This document shows positions 17,414 to 26,190 of a stretch of 64,000 nt of DNA, in pieces. Position 1 is the first letter of the stretch; the number at the start of each line of letters is the position of its first letter. Below the pieces are notes generated by a model. It was not told where the DNA came from. It made no database searches and saw only the letters and a program-made list of their open reading frames with translations. The translations under genes and the position numbers were made by a program. Location of the stretch: positions 31,252-95,251 of the forward strand of contig NZ_ML137708.1 in the NCBI RefSeq assembly GCF_004023625.1. Direction: 5' to 3'. This stretch comes from Streptomyces cavernae (GTDB lineage: Bacteria > Actinomycetota > Actinomycetes > Streptomycetales > Streptomycetaceae).

Positions 17414-18313
17414 GCGGCGGCCTCCCCGGGCGCCTCCGTCCCGGCACGGCGCCGGGAGGTCCACAGACCGGTCGCGGTGGTCACTGCGAGGACCAGCACG
17501 ATGAAGCCGAGCGAGAACGGGATGCTGATCTCCGGTACGTGCACTCCTGATTCGTGCAGCGCGTGCAGCACCAGCTTGACGCCGATGAAACCGAGGATGA
17601 CCGACAGTCCGTGGCCGAGGTCCACCAGCCGCTCCAGCAGGCCGCCGATGAGGAAGTACAGCTGGCGCAGGCCCATCAGGGCGAAGGCGTTGGCGGTGAA
17701 GACGAGGTACGGGTCCTCGGTCAGGCCGTAGATCGCGGGGATGGAGTCGACGCGAACAGCACGTCCGTCGAGCCGACCGCGAGCATCACCACCAGCATCG
17801 GCGTGATGACGCGCTTGCCGTTCTGCTTGATCCACAGCTTGGTGCCGTGATAGCGGGTCGGCGACCCCGAACGGCCGTTCGACCGCCTTCAGCAGCTTGT
17901 TCTCCTGGTACTCCTCCTGCGCACCCGCCCGGGCGTCCTGGATCAGCTTCCACGCGGTCCAGATGAGGAAGGCGCCGAAGAGGTAGCAGACCCACGAGAA
18001 GGCCGAGATGATCGCGGCGCCGGCCGCGATGAACACCGTGCGCAACACCAGGGCGACCAGTACGCCGACCATGAGCACGCGCTGCTGGTACTCGGGCGCG
18101 AATCCCGCGAAGAACTCCCCCGCGGGCTGCGCGCCGGAGAGGCCCAGCAGACCGAGTCCGAAGGCGACGGCCAGGGCGACCCAGACGGAACTCCAGATGC
18201 CCGCCTTCCTGAGGGAGACCTCATGGGGGCTTGCGTCCGATGAAGAAATCCACGGCGATGAGCGCGCACAGTCCGGTGACCGTCAGCGCCCAGACGCCCA
18301 AGGACACGTTCAC
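17407..18313 (-). pseudogene. TerC-family membrane protein with three single-base indels
   Basis: The gene encodes a TerC/Alx-type integral membrane protein (about 300 aa if repaired) but is out of frame in three places. GTG at 18313 with GGAGG upstream starts NVSLGVWALTVTGLCALIAVDFFIGRKP. One extra G/C in the run 18225-18229 then shifts the frame. The next part is normal (FSWVCYLFGAFLIWTAWKL). An extra base in the run 17855-17857 shifts it again, and a missing base near 17750 restores it before DSIPAIYGLTEDPYLVFTANAF. The shifted middle would translate to the family sequence YHGTKLWIKQNGKR if corrected. All three faults lie in or beside short G/C runs, so sequencing error is at least as likely as true decay. 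TerC proteins are linked to metal/tellurite stress or metal efflux. Confidence 0.85.
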
Positions 18314-18531
18314 TGTTCCTCCTGGGGCAGTGCGACCAGTCGACAGCGTTGTCACCGAGCGTGGGCGCTTCCACCCCCTGCGGGTAAACCAGGGATCAGG
18401 TTCAGGTAACGGTGCGCTTCCGGCGACAGGAGTCCCCACCGCCCTGGCCGTCGCCACCGGTCGAGCCTTCCAGCGTAAATTCCGGATGACGAGCTGTGAT
18501 CGGACACATCGGTTTGTGACATGCTCGTCGC

Positions 18532-21126
18532 GTGACGAGCGAGTCCGCCATCCCCGGGGGGCCGGGCCCCTTGCCCGACGTGGTCGCGTTGGCCAAGGTA
18601 GTGGCCAAACAGCGCGCCGAGCTGGCTGTCCTGCGTGACCAAGTGGCCGCATCGGCCGTGGTGGAGCGGGCCAAGGGCGCCCTGATGGCACTGACCGGGT
18701 GTCCGGCGGACACTGCCCAGGAGGAACTTGCGCGCCGGGCCGCGGCACAGGGTCGAAGCCTGATCGAGGAGTGCTGGGTCACGCTCGGGAGCATCCGCGT
18801 CGGCACCCCGGCGGGCGCCGCGAGCACCGCGCCCTCCAACGCCCGCACCCCCGCGGGCGACGCGAGCACCGCATCCTCCTCGGCCGGCGCGAGCACCGCG
18901 CCTTCCACCGTCCGCACCCCCGCGGGCGACGCAAGTACCGCGTCCTCCACCTCCGGCGTGGCCGGTGCGCGGACGGCGTCCGGTGGCTCCCGCAGCGGCT
19001 CTCTCCGGGAGGGCGGCTCCTCGGCGACACCCGAGTCCGCACCCGGTGGGCCGGGCACGGCCGCGGAGGGGGCTCGTGGCGACGGGCACGCGGAGGTGCT
19101 GCGCCGGATCGGCGAGGCCCTGCTGAGGGTGCGTACGCCCCAGGACCTTGCGGGGTGTCTGCTGGAGCTGCTGGCGGATCCGGTGGGCGCCGACGCGGTC
19201 ATGGTGTTCTCGGCCGGGCGCTCCGGGGGCCTGGAGCTCGTCGGGCACGCGGGTATCGGCGAGACGCTCGCCACGCAGTGGGCGCAGGTGCCGCCGCTGA
19301 GCGGTATCGCGGCACTGGAGGTCATCCGGACGCAGGCCCCGTGCTGGCTGGAGAACCTCGAGCGGGACCGGAAGCAGTACCTGCTGATCGGCGATCCGCC
19401 CGAGCGCTGGCGTTCCCGGGCGTGGCTGCCCGTGGTCACCGGCGACGCGGTCACCACGTCGTTCGGGATCCTGCGCACGCGGGACGAACCGTTCACACCG
19501 TCCGTCCGGAGCCTGCTGCTCGAAGTGGCCCGGCTGTGCGCGGGCCGGATCCAGTCATTCGACACCTCCTACGAGCGGGCCGCCGGCCAAGTCGCGGAGC
19601 TCGTCCAGTCGGTGTTCGAGACGCTCGCGGAGCCGGCGGTCCTGCTCACCCCGCTGCGTTCGCCGTCCGGGGCGGTGGAGGACTTCCGGATCGACGCGGC
19701 GGCGCCGCGGTCCGTGGACATCGCCGGGCGCCGCGGCCGGGAGCTGGTGGGCCTGCGCGTCCTGGAGTGCTACCCCACGGTCGCGGGCGAGCCGCTGTGG
19801 CAGGGATATCTGGACACCCTGCGCACCGGCGAACCTTACGAGGCTGAACCCTTCGAGTACCAGGAGGTCGTCTCCGGCGTGCCGGAGTCCTCGACGTACT
19901 CGGTGCGCGCCGTCCGGTTGGGCGACGCGCTCGTGGTCACCTGGGTCCGCCACGACCCCTCCGACCGCCAGGAGCAGCGGCTGGCCGACGTGCAGCGGCT
20001 GGGCAACCTCGGCTGGGCGGACTGGAACCTGGTGACCGGGCGGATCAACTGGTCGCCGCAGGTCTTCACCATCTTCGGCCGTCCCACCGAACTCGGTCCA
20101 ATACCTCTCACCGGATTGCCCGACCATCTGCTGCCCGAGGACGCCGCCCTGGTCGGCCGCGCCCTCCAAGCGCTGCTGCGCGAAGGACGGCCCGTCGACG
20201 TTCCGTTCCGCATCAGGTCCACCACCGGGACCCGGCACCTGCGGTTCGTCGCCGAGACCGTCACCGACGCAGACGGCACACCCGTCGAGGTGCACGGGTT
20301 CGTGCAGGACCTCACGGCGCAGCGCAGCGCGGAACTCGCACTGATCGAAAGCGAACGCGCCATGCTCACCCAGCACGGAGTGCTGCAGGCCGAACGGACG
20401 CTCGCCGCCCGGCTGCAGCACGCGCTGCTTCCGCTGCCCCGCAGACCGCAACTGCTGGCGGGACTGCGCGTCGACATCGCCTATCTGCCCGCCCAGTCGG
20501 GCATCCACGTGGGCGGGGACTGGTTCAGCGCCATCGAACTGCCCGACGGCTCGGCGCTGTTCGTGGTGGGTGACGTCGCCGGGCACGGGATCGACGCGGT
20601 CGCCACCATGGCCCAGCTCCGGTTCACCGCGAAGGGCATGGTCATCACCGGCTCGTCGCTCACGGGGGCGCTGGCACGGCTCAATTCGCTGCTGCTGCAC
20701 ACCCGTGACACCAACGCCACGGCGACCATGGTCCTGGCCCGTTACACGCCCGAGGAGCGGCGTCTGGTCTGGGCGCAGGCAGGACACCCGCCGCCGCTGC
20801 TGCTGCGGGACGGCGAGGTCCGCTATCTGCCGCGCCCCAGCGGCATGCTGCTCGGCGCGACGGCCGCGCCCTCCTTCGCGGAGGCCGAGTGCCGCCTGGA
20901 ACCCGGCGACCGTCTGCTGTTCTACACCGACGGTCTGGTCGAGCGGCCCTCCGAGGGCATCGACCGGGGCTTCGAACGTCTCGCGGAAGCCGCGGGGAGC
21001 CTCCGCACCGCCGGGACGGAGCCGCTCCACGTGCTGCTGGACCGGATGCTGGAGGGCGAGCGCCGCGACGACGTGTGCGTCCTCGGCCTCCATCTCCCGG
21101 CGGACGACGCAGGGGGCCGTCCATGA
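18532..21126 (+). CDS. ANTAR-GAF-PAS-PAS-PP2C (SpoIIE-type) phosphatase
   Basis: This 864-aa multidomain regulator starts with an ANTAR RNA-binding domain (about residues 35-85: VVERAKGALMALTGCPADTA). A low-complexity Ala/Ser/Thr/Gly linker with sequence repeats (about 86-175) follows, then a GAF sensor (about 185-340), two PAS-like domains (about 350-600) and a C-terminal PP2C/SpoIIE phosphatase (about 645-860). The phosphatase motifs are complete: HVGGDWFSAIE, VVGDVAGHGIDAV, WAQAGHPPPLL, LLFYTDGLVE, RRDDVCVLGL. It should dephosphorylate a STAS-type antagonist to free a sigma factor, with input from the sensor domains. The GTG start has no Shine-Dalgarno and may be leaderless. A STAS protein, two HATPase kinases and a SigB/F-like sigma factor are encoded within 7.5 kb. 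Confidence 0.93.
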   Translation: MTSESAIPGGPGPLPDVVALAKVVAKQRAELAVLRDQVAASAVVERAKGALMALTGCPADTAQEELARRAAAQGRSLIEECWVTLGSIRVGTPAGAASTAPSNARTPAGDASTASSSAGASTAPSTVRTPAGDASTASSTSGVAGARTASGGSRSGSLREGGSSATPESAPGGPGTAAEGARGDGHAEVLRRIGEALLRVRTPQDLAGCLLELLADPVGADAVMVFSAGRSGGLELVGHAGIGETLATQWAQVPPLSGIAALEVIRTQAPCWLENLERDRKQYLLIGDPPERWRSRAWLPVVTGDAVTTSFGILRTRDEPFTPSVRSLLLEVARLCAGRIQSFDTSYERAAGQVAELVQSVFETLAEPAVLLTPLRSPSGAVEDFRIDAAAPRSVDIAGRRGRELVGLRVLECYPTVAGEPLWQGYLDTLRTGEPYEAEPFEYQEVVSGVPESSTYSVRAVRLGDALVVTWVRHDPSDRQEQRLADVQRLGNLGWADWNLVTGRINWSPQVFTIFGRPTELGPIPLTGLPDHLLPEDAALVGRALQALLREGRPVDVPFRIRSTTGTRHLRFVAETVTDADGTPVEVHGFVQDLTAQRSAELALIESERAMLTQHGVLQAERTLAARLQHALLPLPRRPQLLAGLRVDIAYLPAQSGIHVGGDWFSAIELPDGSALFVVGDVAGHGIDAVATMAQLRFTAKGMVITGSSLTGALARLNSLLLHTRDTNATATMVLARYTPEERRLVWAQAGHPPPLLLRDGEVRYLPRPSGMLLGATAAPSFAEAECRLEPGDRLLFYTDGLVERPSEGIDRGFERLAEAAGSLRTAGTEPLHVLLDRMLEGERRDDVCVLGLHLPADDAGGRP
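18803..18951. repeat. Intragenic minisatellite coding the phosphatase linker
   Basis: Blocks such as CGCACCCCCGCGGGCGACGC recur about every 40-70 bases and encode repeated TPAGDASTAS-like peptides. Three to four degenerate copies are present. The repeats lie wholly in the linker between the ANTAR and GAF domains, where length change would be tolerated. Confidence 0.75.
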
Positions 21127-21189
21127 GAACCGCTCCCGTGGGAATCCGAAACTGAGACGACCGGTTCTGCGGCGGGGAGGACATGACAG

Positions 21190-21510
21190 ATGGATTCCGG
21201 GACATGGGTGGTCGTCCTCGTGGTCGCCGCTCTCGCCGCGGCGGTGCTCGCGGTGGCGGTGACGGTGCTGATACGGCTGGTCCGTACCCGTCGTGAACTG
21301 CGCCGCGCCGGGCTGCCGTCGGGACCGCGCTGGGTGTTCTGGGGTGCCGTCCTCTATCTGGTGCTGCCCGCCGACCTGCTGCCCGACCCCGTCTATCTCG
21401 ACGACATCGGCGTTCTGCTGCTGGCCCTGAGGTCGATGCGATCTTCCGCCGGGTTGCCGGGCGTACGCGATGACGGTTCGGGTACCCGCAGCCGGGACCG
21501 AACCGTGTGA
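21190..21510 (+). CDS. Small membrane protein, YkvA/DUF1232-like
   Basis: This 106-aa protein has an N-terminal membrane helix (VVVLVVAALAAAVLAVAVTVLI), a basic stretch (RLVRTRRELRRAG) and a second hydrophobic region WVFWGAVLYLVLPADLLPDPVYLDDIGVLLL. The YLVLPADLLPD...LDDIGVL pattern is the core of DUF1232 proteins. Its role is unknown. A GGGGAGG lies 11 bases upstream of the ATG. It is 63 bases after the phosphatase gene and 27 bases before a DUF5133 gene, so all three may be co-transcribed. Confidence 0.85.
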   Translation: MDSGTWVVVLVVAALAAAVLAVAVTVLIRLVRTRRELRRAGLPSGPRWVFWGAVLYLVLPADLLPDPVYLDDIGVLLLALRSMRSSAGLPGVRDDGSGTRSRDRTV

Positions 21511-21537
21511 CAGCGTCAGGCTACTTGGGAGGAAACC

Positions 21538-21765
21538 GTGTTGATGGCCCACCCCGTACTCCTGCAGCAGCTCGTCGAGCAGTACGAGACCCTGCGCACC
21601 CTGCACGCCGAGAACGGGGACACGGAGGTCCGGCAGCGCCTGGACGACGTGGCGTACAGCCTGTGCGTCGCGACCGGTACGCACGACGTGGACGCCGCGC
21701 TCATCGCGGCCCGTCACCGGCTGCCCGGGGCACGCACGTTCGACGACTCCGTGGTGGCGCCCTGA
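21538..21765 (+). CDS. DUF5133 domain protein (75 aa)
   Basis: This small soluble protein, LMAHPVLLQQLVEQYETLRTL through ATGTHDVDAALIAARHRLPG, matches the Streptomyces DUF5133 family as I know it. The family is found beside ANTAR/GAF and stress regulators and has no assigned function. The GTG start at 21538 has GGGAGGAAA six bases upstream, better placed than the in-frame ATG at 21544. It ends 37 bases before the convergent ANTAR-GAF gene. Confidence 0.87.
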   Translation: MLMAHPVLLQQLVEQYETLRTLHAENGDTEVRQRLDDVAYSLCVATGTHDVDAALIAARHRLPGARTFDDSVVAP

Positions 21766-21802
21766 CGTCCAGCGGGGTTCCGCACAATCTCTGGTGCGGC
21801 GC

Positions 21803-22687
21803 TCAGCGCGGTGCCGACGCCTCCCGGTGCAGGTCCTCCAGGGCGTCCAGGACTACGGTGCGCTGGTGCCACTCCAGCCACCGGCCGGCCTGCGCAGCGA
21901 TGCCTTCGAGCTGCCGGGCCTGGCTGTCCGTCAAATCGCGTAGGGGCCCGGGCTGGTGGAGGGAGAAGACACCCACGCAGTGACCGGAACCGCCCATCAT
22001 GGGGACGCTGTGCGCCACCCGGCTGCCCGTCGCGAGGATGACCTCGCGGGCCGGTTCGCTGAACACCGGCTCGGTGGCGATCTCCGAGGTGACCCGGACG
22101 CCCCGCTCGGCCGCGAGGGCGCAGGTCGTCCGCTTGTCGTCGACGAGGGCGAAGAAGTCCAGGAACTCGGCGCTGAACCCGCGTTGTTCCTCGAGGCGCA
22201 GACCGCCCAGGCCCTGGTCGACCAGTTGCAGGTTGCCCATCTCGGTGTCGGTGACGGCCAGGGCACTGGCCAGGACGGTGCGCAGCACGGTACTGCGGTG
22301 GAGGCGGTCCGGCCGCGTGCCGGGCAGGAACCGGAGCGTCGGCGACGGCCGGCGCGCCCGGCGCGGGAACCACTGCTGGGCGCCGGCCTCGGGGCGCGGT
22401 GCGGACACCACCGCCGCGGCGAGGCTCCGCAGCTTCACGTTGTGCCGTTGCGAACTGCCCCTCATGAGCAGGAACGCGACGTCCGCGTCCGGCAGCCGGT
22501 AGCGCTCCTGGAGGATGCCCTGGGCCTGGGAGATCAGCGGGTGGGAGCGCGCCTTGCCGCGCAGTTCGCGTACCTCGCGCCGTAACCGCTCGATCTCCCG
22601 GCGCAGGTCGTCTCTCTCGGACGGGTGGAGCGCTCCGCCCGAGGAGGTGGGGTCGTTCTCGTCATGCCGGGCCGGGTTCTCTGCCAC
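21803..22687 (-). CDS. ANTAR and GAF domain regulator
   Basis: This 294-aa protein begins with an acidic leader and a short coiled coil (RREIERLRREVRELRGKA). Next comes an ANTAR-like domain (about residues 47-95: SQAQGILQERYRLPDADVAFLLMRGSSQRHNVKL) and a GAF domain (about 125-270: GNLQLVDQGLGGLRLEEQRGF, then the HSVPMMGGSGHCVGVFSLH core). ANTAR domains bind stem-loop RNA and antiterminate transcription; GAF domains sense ligands or redox state. It is convergent with the DUF5133 gene and divergent from the sigma-factor gene, so it probably belongs to the same stress circuit. The ligand is unknown. Confidence 0.88.
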   Translation of the reverse strand: MAENPARHDENDPTSSGGALHPSERDDLRREIERLRREVRELRGKARSHPLISQAQGILQERYRLPDADVAFLLMRGSSQRHNVKLRSLAAAVVSAPRPEAGAQQWFPRRARRPSPTLRFLPGTRPDRLHRSTVLRTVLASALAVTDTEMGNLQLVDQGLGGLRLEEQRGFSAEFLDFFALVDDKRTTCALAAERGVRVTSEIATEPVFSEPAREVILATGSRVAHSVPMMGGSGHCVGVFSLHQPGPLRDLTDSQARQLEGIAAQAGRWLEWHQRTVVLDALEDLHREASAPR

Positions 22688-22933
22688 GCTGTTTCTGCCT
22701 CTCTCATGTTCGGCCGACCGGTCGACGATCTCGGTCCGCCGCTCGGGCGATCAGTTCGCCGTCGCCGCGCTCCTGCCCACATTCCGCCCGCACAGCCCCC
22801 GCACCGGGGAAATCGTCCGCGTGACGTGCTTCGGCCGCTCGTACGAATTGGGGAACATGAAGCGCGGCTTCCGGGGTAGCCGCAGGAGCACGAAGCTTTG
22901 ACCGGACGGACCGTGCGTTGCGAGGGAGGGGTC

Positions 22934-23827
22934 ATGAGCACCGCCATGAGCTGGTCGCAGAACCTCAGTGAGACTGCGGAGGCCACGACGGGTGCGGAGG
23001 TTGAGGAGCTGCCCGGGATCGAGGAGCCGATGAAGGTCGCTCCCCGGGACGCGCGGGAACTGTCGCGGCAGTTCTTCCAGCGCCTCACCGAACTCGAGGA
23101 AGGAACGCACGAGTATCAGTACGCGCGCAACACGCTGATCGAGATGAACATGTCGCTGGTGCGGTTCGCGGCGGGCCGGTTCCGCAACCGCGGCGACGAC
23201 ATGGAGGACATCGTCCAGGTCGGCATGATCGGCCTGATCAAGGCGATCGACCGGTTCGAGCTGTCGCGCGAGGTGGAGTTCACGTCGTTCGCGCTGCCGT
23301 ACATCGTCGGTGAGATCAAGCGTTTCTTCCGGGACACCACCTGGGCCGTCCACGTTCCCCGGCGTCTGCAGGAGCGGCGGGTCGAGCTGGCCCGGGCGCG
23401 GGAGGAGCTGGCCGGACGGCTGGACCGGGAGCCGACCGTCGCTGAGCTGGCCACGCTGATGAACCTGTCCGAGGACGAGGTGGTCGAGGCGCAGCTGGCC
23501 GCCAACGGCTACAACTCCGCGTCCCTGGACGCCGCGCTGACCGGGGACGACCGGCAGGACGGCGAGACGGTGCTGGCCGACTTCATCGGCGTGGAGGACG
23601 AGGCGATCCAGCTGGTCGAGGACTACCACACCCTCGCTCCGCTGGTCGCGGAACTGAACGAGCGCGACCGGCAGATCATTCATATGCGGTTCGTCGAGGA
23701 GCTGACCCAGGCGGAGATCGGCGAGCAGCTCGGTTGCTCGCAGATGCATGTGTCACGCCTGATCAAGCGCATTCTGACGCGGCTGCGCAGCGGAATGCTG
23801 GAGGATACCCGGGCTGCTTCCGGCTGA
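22934..23827 (+). CDS. SigB/SigF/SigG-type RNA polymerase sigma factor
   Basis: This 297-aa group 3 sigma factor has region 2 at about residues 60-135 (LIEMNMSLVRFAAGRFRNRGDDMEDIVQVGMIGLIKAIDRF, then FTSFALPYIVGEIKRFFRDTTW), region 3 with VPRRLQERRVELARAREEL, and region 4 with TQAEIGEQLGCSQMHVSRLIKRIL. This is the family controlled by HATPase anti-sigma kinases and STAS antagonists and used for osmotic/oxidative stress and development in Streptomyces. ATG at 22934 follows GAGGGAGGGG and is clearly the start. A GGGTAG at 22874-22879 resembles the SigB-type -10 and might allow autoregulation, but no convincing -35 was seen. Confidence 0.94.
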   Translation: MSTAMSWSQNLSETAEATTGAEVEELPGIEEPMKVAPRDARELSRQFFQRLTELEEGTHEYQYARNTLIEMNMSLVRFAAGRFRNRGDDMEDIVQVGMIGLIKAIDRFELSREVEFTSFALPYIVGEIKRFFRDTTWAVHVPRRLQERRVELARAREELAGRLDREPTVAELATLMNLSEDEVVEAQLAANGYNSASLDAALTGDDRQDGETVLADFIGVEDEAIQLVEDYHTLAPLVAELNERDRQIIHMRFVEELTQAEIGEQLGCSQMHVSRLIKRILTRLRSGMLEDTRAASG

Positions 23828-23890
23828 GCCGACGTTCCCGCCGGGCCGAACGCTCCCACTGCTGAGCCGAAAGCTCCCGCCGAGCCACCG

Positions 23891-23934
23891 CAGCACGGGC
23901 CGGCCCCGCCGTGACGGCGGGGCCGGCCGTGCTG
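23891..23934. terminator. Bidirectional GC-rich terminator hairpin
   Basis: The left arm (23891-23910) and right arm (23916-23934) form a stem of 7 plus 12 base pairs with one bulged G and the loop GTGAC. It sits between the sigma-factor gene (stop 23827) and the convergent HATPase gene (stop 24007), so it can serve both. Confidence 0.75.
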
Positions 23935-24006
23935 CCCTGGCCGTGCTTCATGGGCCGCGCTGTCCTCGGCGGGGCTTCCCGGGCCCCGACTCGCGGAGGC
24001 CGCGTT

Positions 24007-24507
24007 TCACCGGGTGCACAGCGGGAGCAGCACACTCAGTGTCTTGCCGCCGCCCGGGCGTACCGTGATCTGAATGATCTTGGCGAGGCGTCGGATGACC
24101 GCCCAGCCGTACCCGCCGAGGCGGGGGAAATCGTCGCCCGGCTCACCGGACAGTGCCGGAAGTTCCTCGCTCTTGTCCGCGATGGTGACGTCCAGCCCCT
24201 CGGCGGTGATCGTCGCGTCGAAGGCGGTGATGCCGCCGCCGTGCAGGATGGCGTTGGTGGCGAGCTCGGAGGTGGCCAGCAGGGCGTCCATGGCCACCTC
24301 GTCGTCCCGGGGCCGGGAGGAGGAGGCCAGGACCGCCGTCACCACGGCGCGGGCCTCGGCGGCGCTGCGTGGCAGGGGGTGCGCCTTCGCTCCGTTGTGA
24401 TGGTGCGCCTCCGTCGCGAGCTGGCGGGTCGGTCCCGTTGCTCGGTGACGGTGCACATCCGTCGCGTGATGCGGTGGCTTGGACGGTGACACAGGCACGC
24501 CTTGCAC
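24007..24507 (-). CDS. HATPase_c anti-sigma-type serine kinase (RsbW-like)
   Basis: This protein of up to 166 aa has a GHKL ATP-binding fold: the N box is in LLATSELATNAILHGG, the G1/Mg region in DVTIADKSEELPAL, and the G2-like turn in RLGGYGWAVIRRLAKII. Such small Streptomyces kinases bind and inhibit sigma factors and phosphorylate STAS antagonists. The His-rich N-terminus before about residue 45 is not part of the fold. The GTG at 24507 is the longest start; GTG at 24498 and 24492 are also possible and spacing of GGGGA or AAGG does not settle it. It lies opposite the adjacent sigma-factor gene; pairing with that sigma is inference. Confidence 0.87.
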   Translation of the reverse strand: MQGVPVSPSKPPHHATDVHRHRATGPTRQLATEAHHHNGAKAHPLPRSAAEARAVVTAVLASSSRPRDDEVAMDALLATSELATNAILHGGGITAFDATITAEGLDVTIADKSEELPALSGEPGDDFPRLGGYGWAVIRRLAKIIQITVRPGGGKTLSVLLPLCTR

Positions 24508-24614
24508 TCCCCACTCGTACCGCTAATTCCCTTTCTGTCCCCTTGTGTACGGGTGCCCCGGGTCCGCCGGACGCAAGCCGGATTTCACCGAATTCGTACG
24601 GCTATCTCCCGCCG

Positions 24615-25088
24615 TCAGGGATTCGCCGCGATTTCCCCTCGCCCGAGGTCGAGCACCGCCCGGACCCGCTTGCCCACGGGCACCAGCTCGGCCGTCACCG
24701 AGGCCGCCACGGCGTGGACGATCTCCAGTCCGTGCCGGCCGATGCGCTGCGGGTCCTTGGGGAAACGGCGGGGCAGCGAGGAACTGCTGTCGTACACGGT
24801 GACGCTCACCGAGGCGTCCGTGCCCTCCAGCTCCAATATGTAGGGGCCGTGGCTGTGCCGGTCCGCGTTCGTGACCAGCTCGCTGACCAGCAGGAGGAGA
24901 TCCCCCGTGGTCCGGCGGCTGATCGCCGCGCACCACTCGGAGCGCAACTGTTCCAGGAAGGCCTCGGCGAAGGAGCGGGCGTCGGCGATGCAGCCCGGCT
25001 CACCCGTGTAGTGCGTGGTGCGGCGAAGGGGGTCCACGGGTACGTCATAGCCGGCTGAGATCACTGCCCCGTCCAGGTCTTTGATCAT
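24615..25088 (-). CDS. Second HATPase_c anti-sigma-type kinase
   Basis: This GHKL-fold protein of about 157 aa carries the N box LVSELVTNADRHSHG, the D-box region SVTVYDSSSSLPRRF and the glycine turn IGRHGLEIVHAVAASV. Its N-terminal HYTGEPGCIADARSFAEAFL block is typical of Streptomyces HATPase_c_2 regulators. I prefer ATG at 25088 because GAGAG lies about 8 bases upstream; ATG at 25094 overlaps that purine block. It follows the MarR gene region in divergent orientation and precedes the first kinase on the same strand with a 107-bp gap. The partner sigma factor and antagonist are not determined. Confidence 0.87.
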   Translation of the reverse strand: MIKDLDGAVISAGYDVPVDPLRRTTHYTGEPGCIADARSFAEAFLEQLRSEWCAAISRRTTGDLLLLVSELVTNADRHSHGPYILELEGTDASVSVTVYDSSSSLPRRFPKDPQRIGRHGLEIVHAVAASVTAELVPVGKRVRAVLDLGRGEIAANP

Positions 25089-25392
25089 GCGCATCTCTCT
25101 TGGGAAGCCGGACTGGCCGGACGCTGCTGAGCATCCTCATGCCCCGAATCGCGCAGCGCAGTCCTGCCGAGTCCGTCACAGCCGCCGCGTTCGACAAGTG
25201 GCCGGAACGCGCCTACGGCGGGACACCGTCACCGAATTCCCACATCTGGGCCGTGTCACCGGGCCACGATCGGGAAGGCCCCGGCCGGAGGCCCGTGGGC
25301 CGGCCGGCCCCGTGCGCACCGGGTACCCGGCCGACCGGAGCACCGGGGTCCCGCCCGCCGGATCAGCCGCTGAAGACGAAGGTTGCAGGCCC

Positions 25393-25866
25393 ATGGATGG
25401 CCACAGTCCCGAGCTGACGGAGGTCGCGCTGCGCCGTGCGGCCGATCATCTGCTGGCCGCCACCGAGGTCCTGGCCGCCGTGTCGGCGCACACGGCGGCC
25501 GATGTGGACCAACGGCTGACACCGGCCCTGTTACGGGTGCTCGGGCTGGTCTCGGAACATCCCGGGATCGGCCTCACCGCGCTGGCCGACCGGCTGCGGG
25601 TGAGCCTGTCCCGGGCCAGCCGCATGTGCGGCAGCCTGGAGCAAGCACGGCTGCTGTGCCGTACCCCGCTCGCCGAGGACCGGCGCGGGATAGCCGTCAA
25701 TCTGACGCCCGAGGGGGACACCGCTCTGGCCACCGTGCGGGACCGGCGGGCGGACTGGATCACCGGAGCCCTCCTACGCATGCCGCCGGCCGATCTGAAC
25801 GCCCTGCTGGCGGGGCTGGAGTCGCTCGGCCCCTCACTGGCGTCCCGGGCCCGGGACGGGATCTGA
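25393..25866 (+). CDS. MarR-family transcriptional regulator
   Basis: This 157-aa winged-helix regulator has the DNA-binding part at about residues 45-115: LRVLGLVSEHPGIGLTALADRLRVSLSRASRMCGSLEQ, then the wing with LAEDRRGIAVNLTPEGDTAL. Flanking helices would form the dimer interface. MarR proteins usually respond to small aromatic or oxidative signals. The start ATG at 25393 has GAAGG upstream. The 25095-25392 gap upstream shows no gene. It ends 4 bases before the convergent STAS gene and is embedded in the sigma-regulator cluster. Confidence 0.88.
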   Translation: MDGHSPELTEVALRRAADHLLAATEVLAAVSAHTAADVDQRLTPALLRVLGLVSEHPGIGLTALADRLRVSLSRASRMCGSLEQARLLCRTPLAEDRRGIAVNLTPEGDTALATVRDRRADWITGALLRMPPADLNALLAGLESLGPSLASRARDGI

Positions 25867-25869
25867 GTC

Positions 25870-26190
25870 TCATGCCGTCAGCGCGTCCTCCACCGTGTCG
25901 TACACCGGGAGCATCTCGCGCACGCCGACCAGGTCGAGCAGTCGCTCGATGTTGTCCGAGAGAGCGGCGATCCTCAGCCGGGGACCGAGGTCGCTGTTGG
26001 CACGGAGGATGACGTTGACGGTGGTGGAGTCGGCGAAGCGGATGCCGGACAGATCGAGTACGACGGCGCCGCCGCCGGAGTGTGCCTGAGACGCCAGCGC
26101 TTGCGTGAGCGGGGCCACGTTGTCCAGATCGACCTCCCCGCTGACGGAGATCACCGATGCGTCGCCGACCACACGTACGGACAACGACAT
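25870..26190 (-). CDS. STAS-domain anti-sigma factor antagonist
   Basis: This 106-aa protein has the SpoIIAA/RsbV-type STAS fold. Strand one is SVRVVGDASVISVSGEVDLDN. The phosphorylation loop is LDLSGIRFADSTTVNVIL, with the expected serine after the aspartate. The C-terminal helix is NIERLLDLVGVREMLPVYDT. Unphosphorylated STAS proteins bind HATPase anti-sigma kinases and release sigma; PP2C phosphatases reactivate them. All partner types are encoded in the preceding 8 kb. ATG at 26190 starts the fold directly; the Shine-Dalgarno is weak. Confidence 0.92.
   Translation of the reverse strand: MSLSVRVVGDASVISVSGEVDLDNVAPLTQALASQAHSGGGAVVLDLSGIRFADSTTVNVILRANSDLGPRLRIAALSDNIERLLDLVGVREMLPVYDTVEDALTA

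Noticed and set aside
22855..22879. A SigB-type autoregulatory promoter before the sigma-factor gene
   Set aside because: A GGGTAG is present but no GTTT-like -35 at the right distance was found, so it is not listed as a promoter.
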